From Caproiciproducens faecalis (GTDB taxonomy: Bacteria; Bacillota; Clostridia; Oscillospirales; Acutalibacteraceae): a DNA stretch of 64,000 nucleotides. The stretch's first letter is position 1. Each line of letters begins with the position of its first letter. This document shows, in pieces, positions 18,635 to 26,834 of this stretch. The position numbers and the translations under genes are program-made. The stretch spans positions 124,001-188,000 of the forward strand of contig NZ_JAGFNZ010000003.1 of the NCBI RefSeq assembly GCF_019448085.1, written 5' to 3'. The notes beneath the pieces were generated by a model that did not search any database, had not been told where the DNA came from, and saw only the letters and a program-made list of their open reading frames with translations.

Positions 18635-19576
18635 TCACTCCCCCTTCCCGCCGGATGCCAGGCGAATTCTCGGATCAATTACCGAATAAAGGATGTCGAC
18701 CACCATTACCACAAAAATGTAGAACGCGCTGTAGAAAATCGTGATTCCCATAATGGTGGAATAGTCGTTTGTCTTAATGGAATCGACAAAAAGGCTGCCT
18801 ATGCCCGGGATGCTGTAGATGTTCTCCACCGCCAGCGAACCGGTCAGCAGATTGACCACAATCGGCCCCAGGATAGTGACGACGGGGATGATGGAATTGC
18901 GCACCGCGTGGCGCATCAGAACCTTGAACTGGTTCAGCCCCTTCGCCCTTGCGGTGACAATATAGTCCTGCTCCAGAACATCCAGCATTTCGGTTCGCAT
19001 AAACCGCGCGATCATGGCGGTCACGCCGAACGACAGCGCGACAGAGGGCAGAATGGAGCTTTTCCAGCTTTGCCAGAAGGCGACGGGCAAAACGCCCCAC
19101 TTTAAGCCTACATAATACTGTAAAAGCGCCGCGGCCACAAAGTTTGGCACAGAAACACCCAGAACGGCGACCACCATGGTAAAGTAATCAATGCCGCTGT
19201 TGTGCCGCCAGGCGGCGATGATTCCCAGAATCAGCCCTACGGAAAGTCCGATCAGGATTGCCTGAAGACCAATCAGGGCGGACGGGCCGATACGACCCAT
19301 AATTACCCCGGAAACCGGCTGGCCCGTGTAGAAGAAGGATGTTCCGAAATCCCCCCTGAACACATTGCCGATGTATTTCCCGTACTGCACGATGACCGGA
19401 TCGTTCAGGCCGTATTTTTCAAGGAACTGTGCCTGCTGTGCCGCCGACAGCAAATTGAAGCGCTCCGCGTCAAACGGGGTGCCCGGCAGCTGCTTCATCA
19501 GAAAGAATGTTGTGGTGACAATAATCAGCAGGGTAATCAGCAGATACACAATCCGCTTACAGATATATTTGAACAT
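18635..19576 (-). CDS. Peptide/oligosaccharide ABC importer permease (DppB type)
   Basis: A 313-residue permease with the DppB N-terminal helix (RIVYLLITLLIIVTTTFFLMKQLPG) and the EAA loop ARAKGLNQFKVLMRHAVRNS near residue 215. The late IPGIGSLFVDSI motif is standard. It follows the binding-protein gene after a 160-base gap holding a large hairpin, and leads the run of four transporter genes. Confidence 0.92.
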   Translation of the reverse strand: MFKYICKRIVYLLITLLIIVTTTFFLMKQLPGTPFDAERFNLLSAAQQAQFLEKYGLNDPVIVQYGKYIGNVFRGDFGTSFFYTGQPVSGVIMGRIGPSALIGLQAILIGLSVGLILGIIAAWRHNSGIDYFTMVVAVLGVSVPNFVAAALLQYYVGLKWGVLPVAFWQSWKSSILPSVALSFGVTAMIARFMRTEMLDVLEQDYIVTARAKGLNQFKVLMRHAVRNSIIPVVTILGPIVVNLLTGSLAVENIYSIPGIGSLFVDSIKTNDYSTIMGITIFYSAFYIFVVMVVDILYSVIDPRIRLASGGKGE

Positions 19577-19671
19577 TCCGTATGCCCTCCTTTATCTTAA
19601 TAGCATTTCCAGTTGATTCTGCAACAAGTTTGCGTTTCTTCCCGCAAACTGAATGGAATTGCCGTAGTGAT

Positions 19672-19709
19672 GACAAAGAGGAGGTCATTTGATGATCCTC
19701 CTCTTTGTC
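19672..19709. other. Large hairpin between binding-protein and permease genes
   Basis: A perfect 13-bp stem (GACAAAGAGGAGG / CCTCCTCTTTGTC), with a further TCAT/ATGA inner pairing. No U-tract follows on the minus strand. It probably stabilises the binding-protein mRNA or attenuates read-through to the permeases. Confidence 0.55.
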
Positions 19710-19736
19710 TTTATAGCATGTTTAATGTAGGGTGAA

Positions 19737-21383
19737 TTATTTTAAGGAAGCATATTTGAATTCGATCGGCGGCCCAAACGGATGAGTTACCAGATTCACT
19801 ACGTTCGGTTTTGTCAGGTAGGCAAAGCCTCTGTAGAACAGCGGGGAAACCACTGCGTCGTCTGCAACCAGCGTCTTTTCCGCGGTGAGCATATCCTGAA
19901 GGCGCTTCGCGTCGTCCGTCTGCTTCTTCGCGTCGGCAATCAGGGAGTTGTAGGTTTCGCTCTTGTAGTTGCCGCGGTACGGGGTGCCGTTGGTCCACAG
20001 ATCCATGTAGGTCATAGCGTCGTCATAATCTGCGCCCCATGCGGTGATCGCCATCTGGTAGTTGTTGTCGTCCATCAGCTGGTTCTTTGCTTTCTTTGTT
20101 TTGGAATCGATCTTAACATCGATGCCCAGGTTCTTTTTGAATTCGCCCTGAATATAAGTAGCAACCGTCTTGGTTACGGAATCGTCTTCTGTCAGAAGGG
20201 TAATGGCGGGAGCACTGCCCAGTTCCTTAACGCCCTTTTCCCAGTATTCCTTGGCTTTTGCTGCGTCAAAGGTGGTGATGTCGCTGTTGAGCTCACGGAA
20301 GGTTTTGCTGCCGTCACCGAACATGCCGTTCGCAATCAGGCCGGTAGCCGGAGCGGAGCCGTCTGCAAGGATAACGTCTGCAAGGGTCTTGCGGTCCATG
20401 GCATAGCCGAGGGCAAGACGGATGTTTTTGTTGGAAACCACTTTGTCGGTTGTGTTGAACTGGAGGTAAGTGGTTCTGAATTCGCTGGTGGAGCTGAATT
20501 CCGCGTTGGATTTCATTGCCGGTACGTCGGAAGAGGAAAGCGTTACTCTGGAGAGCTCACCGGATTTGTAAGCGTTGAGCGCGGTGGCCTGCTCCTTGAT
20601 GATGCGTACGTTTACGTTGGAAACCTTTACGTTTGCCGCATCCCAGTAGCTGTCGTTCTTCTTAAGGGTGCTGCCGCTTGCCGGGTCATAGGTGGCAAGG
20701 GTGTACGGGCCGCAGTAGATCATGTTGTCTGCCTTCAAGCCATAGTTTGCGCCCTGGGATTTGACATATTCTTCGTTGAGCGGGAAGAACATGGGCAGAA
20801 CGGTCAGTCTTACAAAATACGGAGTGGGCTGCTTGAGTTTAACTTCCAAAGTTTTGTCGTCCAGCGCCTTAATGCCGACGTCTTCCGCTTTGGCCTTGTT
20901 GTCAAGGTACTCCGCACCGTTTACGATGTAGTCGGTCATAATGAAGGAGTAGCCGTTGGTGGCGTCCGTGCTCATCTGCTTGAGCCAGGAAAATACAAAG
21001 TCCTTTGCGGTGAGGGCGGTGCCGTTGCTCCATTTGAGGCCGTCCCTCAGGGTAAAGGTGTAGGTCAGTTTGTCGTCGGAAACCTTGTAGCTTTCCGCCA
21101 GTGCCGGTTCCGGCTCATGTTTTTCGTTCAGTCTGTAAAGACCTTCGGAAACGTTGTTCAGAATGGTAAAGGAGTTGTTGTCGGACGCAGCCCACTGTAC
21201 CATTGTTCTGATTTCATTGGTGTCATAAACAGTAATAGTGCCGTCCGAGGTTTTGGTTGTGCTTTCGGATTGGGCCGGACCGGATGCCGCGGTGCTGCTC
21301 GCTGTGCCGGTAAAGCCACAGCCGCTGGTAGCCAGTACCATGGAAGCGGCCAGAATCAGTGCAAGCAGTTTGCTCTTTTTCAT
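19737..21383 (-). CDS. Peptide/oligosaccharide ABC importer binding lipoprotein (family 5)
   Basis: A 548-residue solute-binding protein. The signal peptide MKKSKLLALILAASMVLATSGCG ends in a lipobox, so it is membrane anchored. Family-5 features include ALAESYKVSDDKLTYTFTLRDGLKWSNGTALTAKDFVF near residue 100 and FPLNEEYV about 190. Members bind peptides or, in many anaerobes, oligosaccharides. The start at 21383 has an AAGAGAAG site; an in-frame GTG at 21395 directly abuts that site. A consensus promoter with a XylR-like operator lies upstream, linking it to the divergent ROK regulator. Confidence 0.9.
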   Translation of the reverse strand: MKKSKLLALILAASMVLATSGCGFTGTASSTAASGPAQSESTTKTSDGTITVYDTNEIRTMVQWAASDNNSFTILNNVSEGLYRLNEKHEPEPALAESYKVSDDKLTYTFTLRDGLKWSNGTALTAKDFVFSWLKQMSTDATNGYSFIMTDYIVNGAEYLDNKAKAEDVGIKALDDKTLEVKLKQPTPYFVRLTVLPMFFPLNEEYVKSQGANYGLKADNMIYCGPYTLATYDPASGSTLKKNDSYWDAANVKVSNVNVRIIKEQATALNAYKSGELSRVTLSSSDVPAMKSNAEFSSTSEFRTTYLQFNTTDKVVSNKNIRLALGYAMDRKTLADVILADGSAPATGLIANGMFGDGSKTFRELNSDITTFDAAKAKEYWEKGVKELGSAPAITLLTEDDSVTKTVATYIQGEFKKNLGIDVKIDSKTKKAKNQLMDDNNYQMAITAWGADYDDAMTYMDLWTNGTPYRGNYKSETYNSLIADAKKQTDDAKRLQDMLTAEKTLVADDAVVSPLFYRGFAYLTKPNVVNLVTHPFGPPIEFKYASLK

Positions 21384-21515
21384 AAAATCAATCACTTCTC
21401 TTTCTTGTAGTTAATATTGTTGAATTCTGTACAAAGTTAACAGTTTCTTTCTACAGAATACGCTGATGGAAAACACGACGGGCTGAATGATTGTTTCCTA
21501 AAAAATTCAAAATTA

Positions 21516-21541
21516 TTAGTTTGTTTTGTTTCCGAACTATT
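21516..21541. promoter_or_regulatory. XylR/ROK-type operator of the importer operon
   Basis: An imperfect inverted repeat TTAGTTTG-N9-CGAACTAT, just downstream of the importer -10 box. It resembles the Firmicute XylR operator (TTAGTTTG...CAAACTAA). Its half-site layout equals that of the site in front of the ROK gene. Confidence 0.6.
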
Positions 21542-21551
21542 AACAGCTTTG

Positions 21552-21580
21552 ATATTACCACCATCTTTGTAAAATGTCAA
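21552..21580 (-). promoter_or_regulatory. Promoter of the importer operon
   Basis: On the minus strand TTGACA (21580-21575), 17 bases, TAATAT (21557-21552). It is a near-consensus promoter, so strong unless repressed at the adjoining operator. Confidence 0.8.
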
Positions 21581-21614
21581 TCGAAACAAGGGCTTTTTAT
21601 TTAAAATCCAGGTA

Positions 21615-21643
21615 TTGTAATTAATATTCTCCCGTGATATGAT
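21615..21643 (+). promoter_or_regulatory. Promoter of the ROK regulator
   Basis: TTGTAA (21615-21620), 17 bases, TATGAT (21638-21643), divergent from the importer promoter. Confidence 0.65.
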
Positions 21644-21650
21644 TAATTAA

Positions 21651-21675
21651 AAAGTTCGTATAGATTACGAACTAT
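21651..21675. promoter_or_regulatory. ROK-type operator at the regulator's own promoter
   Basis: AGTTCGTA-N5-TACGAACT is a perfect palindrome (21653-21673) at the predicted transcription start of the ROK gene. It has the same 25-base outer layout as the operator at 21516, suggesting one repressor binds both. Confidence 0.65.
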
Positions 21676-21696
21676 ACCTAATTTGAACGGATCGTG

Positions 21697-22929
21697 ATGA
21701 ACATCAAACAAACTGTAGATCAAACACATATCAGGTCCATTAATCAAAGAGTGATTCTGGACAAAATCTATAGCGATGAGCCTATTTCAAGGGCCGAATT
21801 GGCGCGTGAACTGTTCATCAGCAAGTCCGCTATGACAGAAAATATTGCAGCTTTGCTGAATATTGGCATCATACAGGAGTTCGGTGAGGGGGTTTCCATG
21901 TCCTCCGGCGGCAGAAAACCGATTCTGTTGAAATTCAACAAAATATTCCAGTATATTATTGCCATTGAGCTGAATTTCGAGGACCCGATTTTCGTGCTTG
22001 CCAATCTGGGCGGAGAAATCATCAATAAGTTTACGGTAAATATTTCCAACGATTCCCCCTACGCAACCCGGCTGGAGCTGGTGCTCAACGCGGTCAAGCT
22101 TCTGCTTTCCTCCAACAACCTGACCAGTAAAGATCTGGCGATTATTGCGATCTCCTGTCCGGGCATCTATGACTCCGTTAACCGGACCTTTTTTGCCAAC
22201 TCCAACTTTGCCAACTGGAACATGGGAGATTTTTCGCGGCAGATGGAGGAGCAATTCAGCACTTCGGTGCTGGTGGTCAACGACGTAAACGCGGCCGCCG
22301 TGGGAGAATTCACCAGCGGTGCGGGAAAATATTCCAAAGATCTGGTGTACGTCAGCGGCGGACTGGGGCTGGGTGCCGGCATCATCCTCAACGGGGAAAT
22401 TTACGAGGGAAGCACCAACTGTGCCGGTGAAATCGCGAACGAGATCACCATTCACAACGATATGGTGCGCGCGCGCGGGATGTCCTTCAACAATCTGGGC
22501 GGCTCGACCAATATCAACGGGCTGACCGCCAGAATCCGTGCGGAAGCGCCGCAGGGTACTCGGGAAGCGTTTGCCGCGCTGGGGAAAAGCGTGGAGAAAA
22601 TCGGATTCAAAGACATTATCCGGGTCTGGCGGGACGGCGACCCGTTCCTGAAGGAATGTGTGGACGATATCGCCGTGATTATCGGCGGATGCATTTCCAA
22701 TATAGTCTGCCTGCTCAACTGCGATCTGGCGATCTTCGGCGGGGAGTACACCGTTTTCCATTCACAGATGCTCCCGATCATCAACCGAATTGTGCAGGAA
22801 AACGCGTTTACCCCGGTAAAGGTTGTTCCCGCTCTTTTGGAGAAAAATTCGGGAATATACGGACTTTTCGCGCTGTCCAAAGAAGTGATCTTCGACAGGC
22901 TGTGCAATCAGGGCCACGAGCGTACTTAA
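21697..22929 (+). CDS. ROK-family transcriptional repressor
   Basis: A 410-residue NagC/XylR-like protein. The N-terminal winged helix (ILDKIYSDEPISRAELARELF, then SKSAMTENIAALLNIGIIQE) is followed by a ROK sugar-binding domain with VVNDVNAAAVGE and YVSGGLGLGAGIILNGEIYEG. The usual ROK zinc motif (CxCGxxGC) is absent: after GEIANEITIHN the sequence reads SFNNLGGSTNINGL. It is divergent from a Dpp/Opp importer and has operators in both promoters, so it probably represses both. Start: ATG at 21697 (a GTG at 21694 is equally possible; no clear ribosome site). Confidence 0.88.
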   Translation: MNIKQTVDQTHIRSINQRVILDKIYSDEPISRAELARELFISKSAMTENIAALLNIGIIQEFGEGVSMSSGGRKPILLKFNKIFQYIIAIELNFEDPIFVLANLGGEIINKFTVNISNDSPYATRLELVLNAVKLLLSSNNLTSKDLAIIAISCPGIYDSVNRTFFANSNFANWNMGDFSRQMEEQFSTSVLVVNDVNAAAVGEFTSGAGKYSKDLVYVSGGLGLGAGIILNGEIYEGSTNCAGEIANEITIHNDMVRARGMSFNNLGGSTNINGLTARIRAEAPQGTREAFAALGKSVEKIGFKDIIRVWRDGDPFLKECVDDIAVIIGGCISNIVCLLNCDLAIFGGEYTVFHSQMLPIINRIVQENAFTPVKVVPALLEKNSGIYGLFALSKEVIFDRLCNQGHERT

Positions 22930-23035
22930 TCGGCACCTTAGTATTCCTTTTGACATAATATACACAGACGGCAGCATGATGATTCTGTGAGATTACACAA
23001 CAAAAAAACCGCTGCCGAAAAGGTGTGAGTTGCAG

Positions 23036-23608
23036 ATGGACTACAGAAATCAGGTTCCCTGCTATAACAGCTACAATGGCCGATTTGAAGAATACGAGAA
23101 AGCGGTCAATATTCCGATAGAACTGTATGAGTCCGTAAAAGGAAAGTATTTTATTGGTTACGCTGACAATTTAACCTTCGCAAACGGTACAAGCGCCTGG
23201 GCAAGGCTTTACAATCCCCGCGGGTCCGGCGTAAACCTGCATGTGAACGTGTGGACGGTCTCGGATATTTCCGAATCGCCCTTCCGCGCCCAGTTTTGGT
23301 TCAACGCGGACCCGCCGGGAGTTCCGGAAGAATCAACGCTGGTCACCCCGTCCAACACGGCCATTCAGCCGGCCCCAAGACCGAGGGTCAAGCTGCAGCA
23401 GGCGTCCGATGTCCGCGGGGAGCCAAAATACGGCGTCAGGGCGTTTGTGCGCATTGGAGAACCCGGGGTCACTCTGGTAGAGACGGAAAACGGAAAGCTG
23501 ATTTTCCCGCCCGGCGGTTCTTTTTTGGTATATGTAACGCTTCAGGAAGATGCAAAAGCTGCCGCCTCCGGCAAAATCGCCTTCGGCTGGTGGGAAGAAA
23601 AAATTTAG
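23036..23608 (+). CDS. DUF6143-like protein
   Basis: A 190-residue soluble protein without signal peptide. A central beta-rich block (YFIGYADNLTFANGTSAWARLYN, GVNLHVNVWTVSDISE, RAQFWFNADPPG, LVTPSNTAIQP) agrees with my memory of the clostridial DUF6143 family. That name is a recollection, not a search result. Function is unknown; members are often found in spore formers. Start ATG 23036 (TTG at 23030 possible) behind AAAAGGTG. It stands alone, with a strong terminator directly after it. Confidence 0.6.
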   Translation: MDYRNQVPCYNSYNGRFEEYEKAVNIPIELYESVKGKYFIGYADNLTFANGTSAWARLYNPRGSGVNLHVNVWTVSDISESPFRAQFWFNADPPGVPEESTLVTPSNTAIQPAPRPRVKLQQASDVRGEPKYGVRAFVRIGEPGVTLVETENGKLIFPPGGSFLVYVTLQEDAKAAASGKIAFGWWEEKI

Positions 23609-23624
23609 CTGACTCGTTTTCGAG

Positions 23625-23648
23625 CCGCCCTTCGGGGCGGTTTTTTTA
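23625..23648 (+). terminator. Terminator with UUCG tetraloop
   Basis: CCGCCC-TTCG-GGGCGG followed by seven T. The stop codon of the converging ClC gene lies inside the T-tract (23646-23648). Confidence 0.92.
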
Positions 23649-25139
23649 CGGGTCTGCGTGGCAAAGCTCCGTGAACGAGCGGTTCATCTCATCAAATCTC
23701 TGCTCGGTGGAGAGTACAACCAGGTAATCGCCGGGCAAAATCTCTGTGTCGCCGTTGGGGAGCAGCTCCTTTTTGCCCCTGCAAAGAGAGACAATCAGCG
23801 CTCCTTCCGGCCAGCTGACGTCTTTTACCTTTTTGCCCGCGACCGTGCAGCCCAGTTCCACGGGAATTTCAATAATGGCACCCGGCTTTTTCTCGGCAGC
23901 GCTGCCTTTGCTTTGACCGGTCAGCCGTTCCAGCAGCACCTCGTAAATCGGTGAAATATTCAGAAGGTCGGAGGTAAGCAGCGCAAGGAAGGCTACCGCT
24001 GCGACCGGCATTAGGTGAATCAATGAGCCTGTCATTTCCGCCATCAGCAGAATGCTGGTGACGGGCGCCTTGACGGAACCGGACATTACCCCGGCCATCG
24101 CACAGACGCAGAACGCCGGAATATAGTCCGTAGACAGTCCCCATACGGCGACCAGTTTCCCGAAAATACACCCGGTCATGGCTCCGATGGAAAGAATGGG
24201 CATGAAGATTCCGCCGGGAATTCCGCTTCCAAAGCAAATGCAGGTAAACAGAAGCTTCATTACGAGGAAGAGGGTAAGCAAGGAAATGCCGATCTGAGCG
24301 CCCTCCGACATTTTAATCAGGTTCTGACCTCCGCCCAGAACCTGAGGAAGCAGCAGGCCAAACGGCAAGGCCAGCAAAAGGGCGGCTCCCGGCCGCAGAA
24401 AAGCGGGCAGCTTGGCGTAAAAAGTGTCAATGCCCAGCAGGCCTTTGTTGGTGACCGCGCCTACGATTCCGCAAATAACCCCAAGCGGCAGTAAAACGAC
24501 ATAGTATCGAATGGGCAGCTGCGGGATACTTGTGTACTGAAGAACCGGTTTCAGCCCGAAAAAGTACTTGGACACCACGTCGGCGGTCAACGCGGCGGTG
24601 GTTGCGGCAATGAGGATGTTCGGGGAAAAAGTCCGGTGAATCTCTTCGAGTGCGAACATAATTCCGGACAGCGGTGCGTTGAAGGCGGCGGAAAGCCCCG
24701 CGGAAGCCCCGGCGGTAATCAGATAATTTTCCTCCAGCTTGTTTTTGCCGAATTTCTCCGCGAATGCCTGACTTCCGGCGGCACCAATCTGAATAGACGG
24801 CCCTTCTCTGCCCAGGGATACGCCGAAAAGGGAAGTGAGGATTCCCGCCAGATACCGGACAATCAGAATGGTGTGCCATTTCATTTTCATACCGAACAGG
24901 ACGATCCCCTCTACCTGAGGGATTCCGCTTCCCTTCGCGTACGGTTCCAGCTTTACCAGCCGGTATGTAAGATATCCCACCGCGGCAATCAGAAATAACC
25001 ACGGTACGATGTAAATCGGATGAAGCTTCAAAAACCGGTAGGCAATCAGTGATTTTTCAGTACCGAATTCAATTCCCAAACGGTAGAGTGCCACCAAAAG
25101 CCCCGCGACCAGCCCAGCGATCACTCCTTTATAGGTCAC
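23646..25139 (-). CDS. ClC-family chloride channel/transporter with TrkA-C domain
   Basis: A 497-residue protein. The ClC selectivity-filter motifs are all visible: GSGIPQVEG, GREGPSIQIGAAG (with the gating glutamate) and GSGIPGGIFMPILS. About ten membrane helices cover residues 5-410. The C-terminal 80 residues form a cytoplasmic TrkA-C (RCK-C) domain (GKKVKDVSWPEGALIVSL, ILPGDYLVVLS). The GTG at 25139 has no ribosome site. Directly upstream, in the same frame, an 18-codon stretch with a good ribosome site ends in TAG two codons before this GTG. So the natural N-terminus may be interrupted or the gene translated by reinitiation. Confidence 0.9.
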   Translation of the reverse strand: MTYKGVIAGLVAGLLVALYRLGIEFGTEKSLIAYRFLKLHPIYIVPWLFLIAAVGYLTYRLVKLEPYAKGSGIPQVEGIVLFGMKMKWHTILIVRYLAGILTSLFGVSLGREGPSIQIGAAGSQAFAEKFGKNKLEENYLITAGASAGLSAAFNAPLSGIMFALEEIHRTFSPNILIAATTAALTADVVSKYFFGLKPVLQYTSIPQLPIRYYVVLLPLGVICGIVGAVTNKGLLGIDTFYAKLPAFLRPGAALLLALPFGLLLPQVLGGGQNLIKMSEGAQIGISLLTLFLVMKLLFTCICFGSGIPGGIFMPILSIGAMTGCIFGKLVAVWGLSTDYIPAFCVCAMAGVMSGSVKAPVTSILLMAEMTGSLIHLMPVAAVAFLALLTSDLLNISPIYEVLLERLTGQSKGSAAEKKPGAIIEIPVELGCTVAGKKVKDVSWPEGALIVSLCRGKKELLPNGDTEILPGDYLVVLSTEQRFDEMNRSFTELCHADP

Positions 25140-25142
25140 ACT

Positions 25143-25196
25143 CTATTTCAGCCGGTTTAAATCGGACAGTATTTTGTAAACTCTTGATTGATCCAT
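25143..25196 (-). other. In-frame 17-residue leader ending in TAG just before the ClC start
   Basis: ATG at 25196 with a TTGGAGG site 11 bases upstream encodes MDQSRVYKILSDLNRLK and then TAG. It is in the same frame as the ClC gene, whose GTG follows after one codon (AGT). The peptide resembles the short amphipathic N-terminus of related ClC proteins. It may be an interrupted N-terminus, a reinitiation leader or an assembly error. Confidence 0.55.
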
Positions 25197-25412
25197 TTGC
25201 CTGAGCGCCTCCAAGTTAACTGAAAATATGCAGTTTTCTGCATGTATATAAAAGCTGTTTATAAATAGGGACAGCCTTGCATCGTAAAAAATTTCCCTTG
25301 GGGTCTAAGAATACCTGTATGATTATACCATAAAAGTCAAAAAATTTGAATGCTGCGCGGTGTTTTCATGTAAAAATATGCCGAGTATGATTCATTTACA
25401 AAAAATTTCTAT

Positions 25413-25428
25413 GTAAGGTTAAGTTGAC
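25413..25428. promoter_or_regulatory. Upstream operator copy of the XRE regulator
   Basis: This 16-base site overlaps the -35 box and matches the downstream palindrome at 12 of 16 positions (GTAAGGTTAAGTTGAC). The two copies are 44 bases apart, about four helical turns. Confidence 0.45.
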
Positions 25429-25452
25429 ATGTTTTGCTGTGTCTGTTAATAT
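25424..25452 (+). promoter_or_regulatory. Promoter of the XRE-deformylase unit
   Basis: TTGACA (25424-25429), 17 bases, TAATAT (25447-25452). The remaining 25197-25412 gap is AT-rich and should also hold the ClC promoter on the other strand, which I cannot place securely. Confidence 0.8.
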
Positions 25453-25456
25453 AAAT

Positions 25457-25472
25457 GTAAGGTAGACTTTAC
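25457..25472. promoter_or_regulatory. Palindromic operator at the XRE transcription start
   Basis: GTAAGGTAGACTTTAC is palindromic except at one pair, placed at the expected transcription start. Probably bound by the small XRE regulator encoded 16 bases downstream. Confidence 0.5.
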
Positions 25473-25487
25473 TTTGGAGGAATCAGG

Positions 25488-25751
25488 ATGAGAAACAGAG
25501 TGAAAGAGCTCAGGGAACTGTTTGGGCTTACCCAGGAACAGCTGGGGGAAATGGTCGGAACATCCCGGCAGGCGATCAACGCGATTGAGACCGGAAAAAA
25601 CGAGCCTTCCATATGGCTTGCGTATGATATTTCAAAGGTATTCGGGGAAACCATTGAAAACGTATTTTTGTTTGAAGACAGTGAGAAAAAATCCAGAGCG
25701 GAATCGAGCAGGAGGATGACAGATGGCGTTGCGGGAAATCAGAACATTTGA
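25488..25751 (+). CDS. Small XRE-family regulator
   Basis: An 87-residue Cro/CI-type regulator. Residues 1-65 form the helix-turn-helix domain (LRELFGLTQEQLGEMVGTSRQAINAIETGKNEPS), close to the YozG-like transcription factors of Firmicutes. The C-terminal 20 residues are polar. A GGAGG site precedes the ATG. The end overlaps the deformylase gene by 29 bases, so translation is coupled. With two matching operators at its promoter it probably represses itself. Confidence 0.88.
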   Translation: MRNRVKELRELFGLTQEQLGEMVGTSRQAINAIETGKNEPSIWLAYDISKVFGETIENVFLFEDSEKKSRAESSRRMTDGVAGNQNI

Positions 25752-26190
25752 CGACGAAGTACTCAGGAAGGTCTGTAAACCGGTTGCAAAAGTGGATGAC
25801 CATGTCCGCCAGATTCTTGACGATATGGCGGAGACCATGTATCATGCCCCGAACGGGGGAGGTCTTGCCGCAAATCAGGTCGGAATTTTACGGCGGCTGA
25901 TAGTCGTGGACATGGGTGAAGGGCTTTATAAGCTGGTAAATCCTGAAATTGTAGAATCGTCGGGAGAAGTGGTCGGGCTGGAAGGCTGCCTGAGTTTTCC
26001 CGGCGTCTGGGGAAAGGTGAAACGCCCCGCCCGCGTTGTGGTAAAGGCTCTGGACGAAAACGGAAGTCCGGTTACGCTGGACGTTACAGGGGATATGGCC
26101 AAGTGCCTCTGTCATGAAACAGACCATTTAAACGGAATTGTTTTTACCAGTAAAATTATTGAGTATGTTGATATGGACGAAGAGGAATAA
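25723..26190 (+). CDS. def: Peptide deformylase
   Basis: A 155-residue enzyme removing the formyl group from nascent proteins. The three metal/active-site motifs are GGGLAANQVG (about 45), EGCLSFPG (about 87) and HETDHLNG (about 131); the cysteine and two histidines that bind the metal are in place. Its start lies inside the XRE gene behind AGGAGG. Standing next to a DNA-binding regulator rather than fmt is unusual, and genomes often have a second def elsewhere, so it may be a conditionally expressed copy (inference). Confidence 0.93.
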   Translation: MALREIRTFDDEVLRKVCKPVAKVDDHVRQILDDMAETMYHAPNGGGLAANQVGILRRLIVVDMGEGLYKLVNPEIVESSGEVVGLEGCLSFPGVWGKVKRPARVVVKALDENGSPVTLDVTGDMAKCLCHETDHLNGIVFTSKIIEYVDMDEEE

Positions 26191-26203
26191 ACCAGCGAAA
26201 ACG

Positions 26204-26231
26204 AAAGCCGCCACATTTGTGGCGGCTTTTT
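26204..26231 (+). terminator. Terminator after def
   Basis: AAAGCCGCCACA-TT-TGTGGCGGCTTTTT, a strong stem with a T-tract. Confidence 0.9.
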
Positions 26232-26262
26232 CGTTGCTGTTTCCCATTGGGGTTCCCCGGCT

Positions 26263-26730
26263 TCAGCGATTGCACGCATTCACAAATTTGACAGGTACAT
26301 CCATTCTTTTCGCTGTTTCTTCAACAGTCATTCCGCCATCCAGAAAACGTCTGCACACGACCTTCATGTTTTCGCCGACTTCAATAATATGTTGATCCGG
26401 GTCGTAAAAACGGACAACCCTTTGTCCCCACCTATGCTCAATTACCGGATGGACATACTTGATTCCCTCCATACTCTTGAGCTTTTCCATGAATTCGTCG
26501 AAATTATCTTCCTCAAAGTATATTTCTGAATCCTTGGCACCGAAAACAATATCATCGTTTACTGAATGAATAAAATTTTTCCAACTGTCTTTTGTTTGCA
26601 GGCAGACACCGCCTGTAAGAGTAACATTCGACCCAAAATCCAGAATGACGCGGAGTCCTAAAACGTCTTTATAAAACATTTTAGACCTTTCCATGTCTGT
26701 GACTACCAATAAAGGACTTTTAAACTTCAT
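26263..26730 (-). CDS. VOC/glyoxalase-fold protein with C-terminal helix
   Basis: A 155-residue protein. Residues 1-122 form a vicinal-oxygen-chelate domain: SPLLVVTDMERSKMFYKDVLGLRVILDFG, then HPVIEHRWGQRVVRFYDPDQHIIEVGE, as in glyoxalase/bleomycin-resistance relatives. The last 30 residues (MTVEETAKRMDVPVKFVN) resemble a small helix-turn-helix. The start at 26730 has GGAGGAG; longer in-frame starts run back through the tRNA terminator and are rejected. The substrate is unknown. Confidence 0.82.
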   Translation of the reverse strand: MKFKSPLLVVTDMERSKMFYKDVLGLRVILDFGSNVTLTGGVCLQTKDSWKNFIHSVNDDIVFGAKDSEIYFEEDNFDEFMEKLKSMEGIKYVHPVIEHRWGQRVVRFYDPDQHIIEVGENMKVVCRRFLDGGMTVEETAKRMDVPVKFVNACNR

Positions 26731-26797
26731 GCTCTCCTCCAAACAATCAATATTTCGTTTCAAATTTCTGCTTTTTATTATACCATACGCAAATAAC

Positions 26798-26833
26798 AAA
26801 CAACAGCCCAGCCATAAGGCTGAGCTGTTGTTT
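26798..26833 (-). terminator. Terminator of tRNA-Ser
   Basis: The stem AACAACAGC...GGCTG pairs with CAGCC...GCTGTTGTT. On the minus strand it directly follows the tRNA and is followed by TTGTTATTTG. Confidence 0.75.
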
Positions 26834-26834
26834 G

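Noticed and set aside
19782-21410. Open reading frame of over 500 codons on the strand opposite the binding-protein gene
   Set aside because: It mirrors the family-5 lipoprotein, has no ribosome site and no recognisable protein motifs; it is an effect of codon bias.
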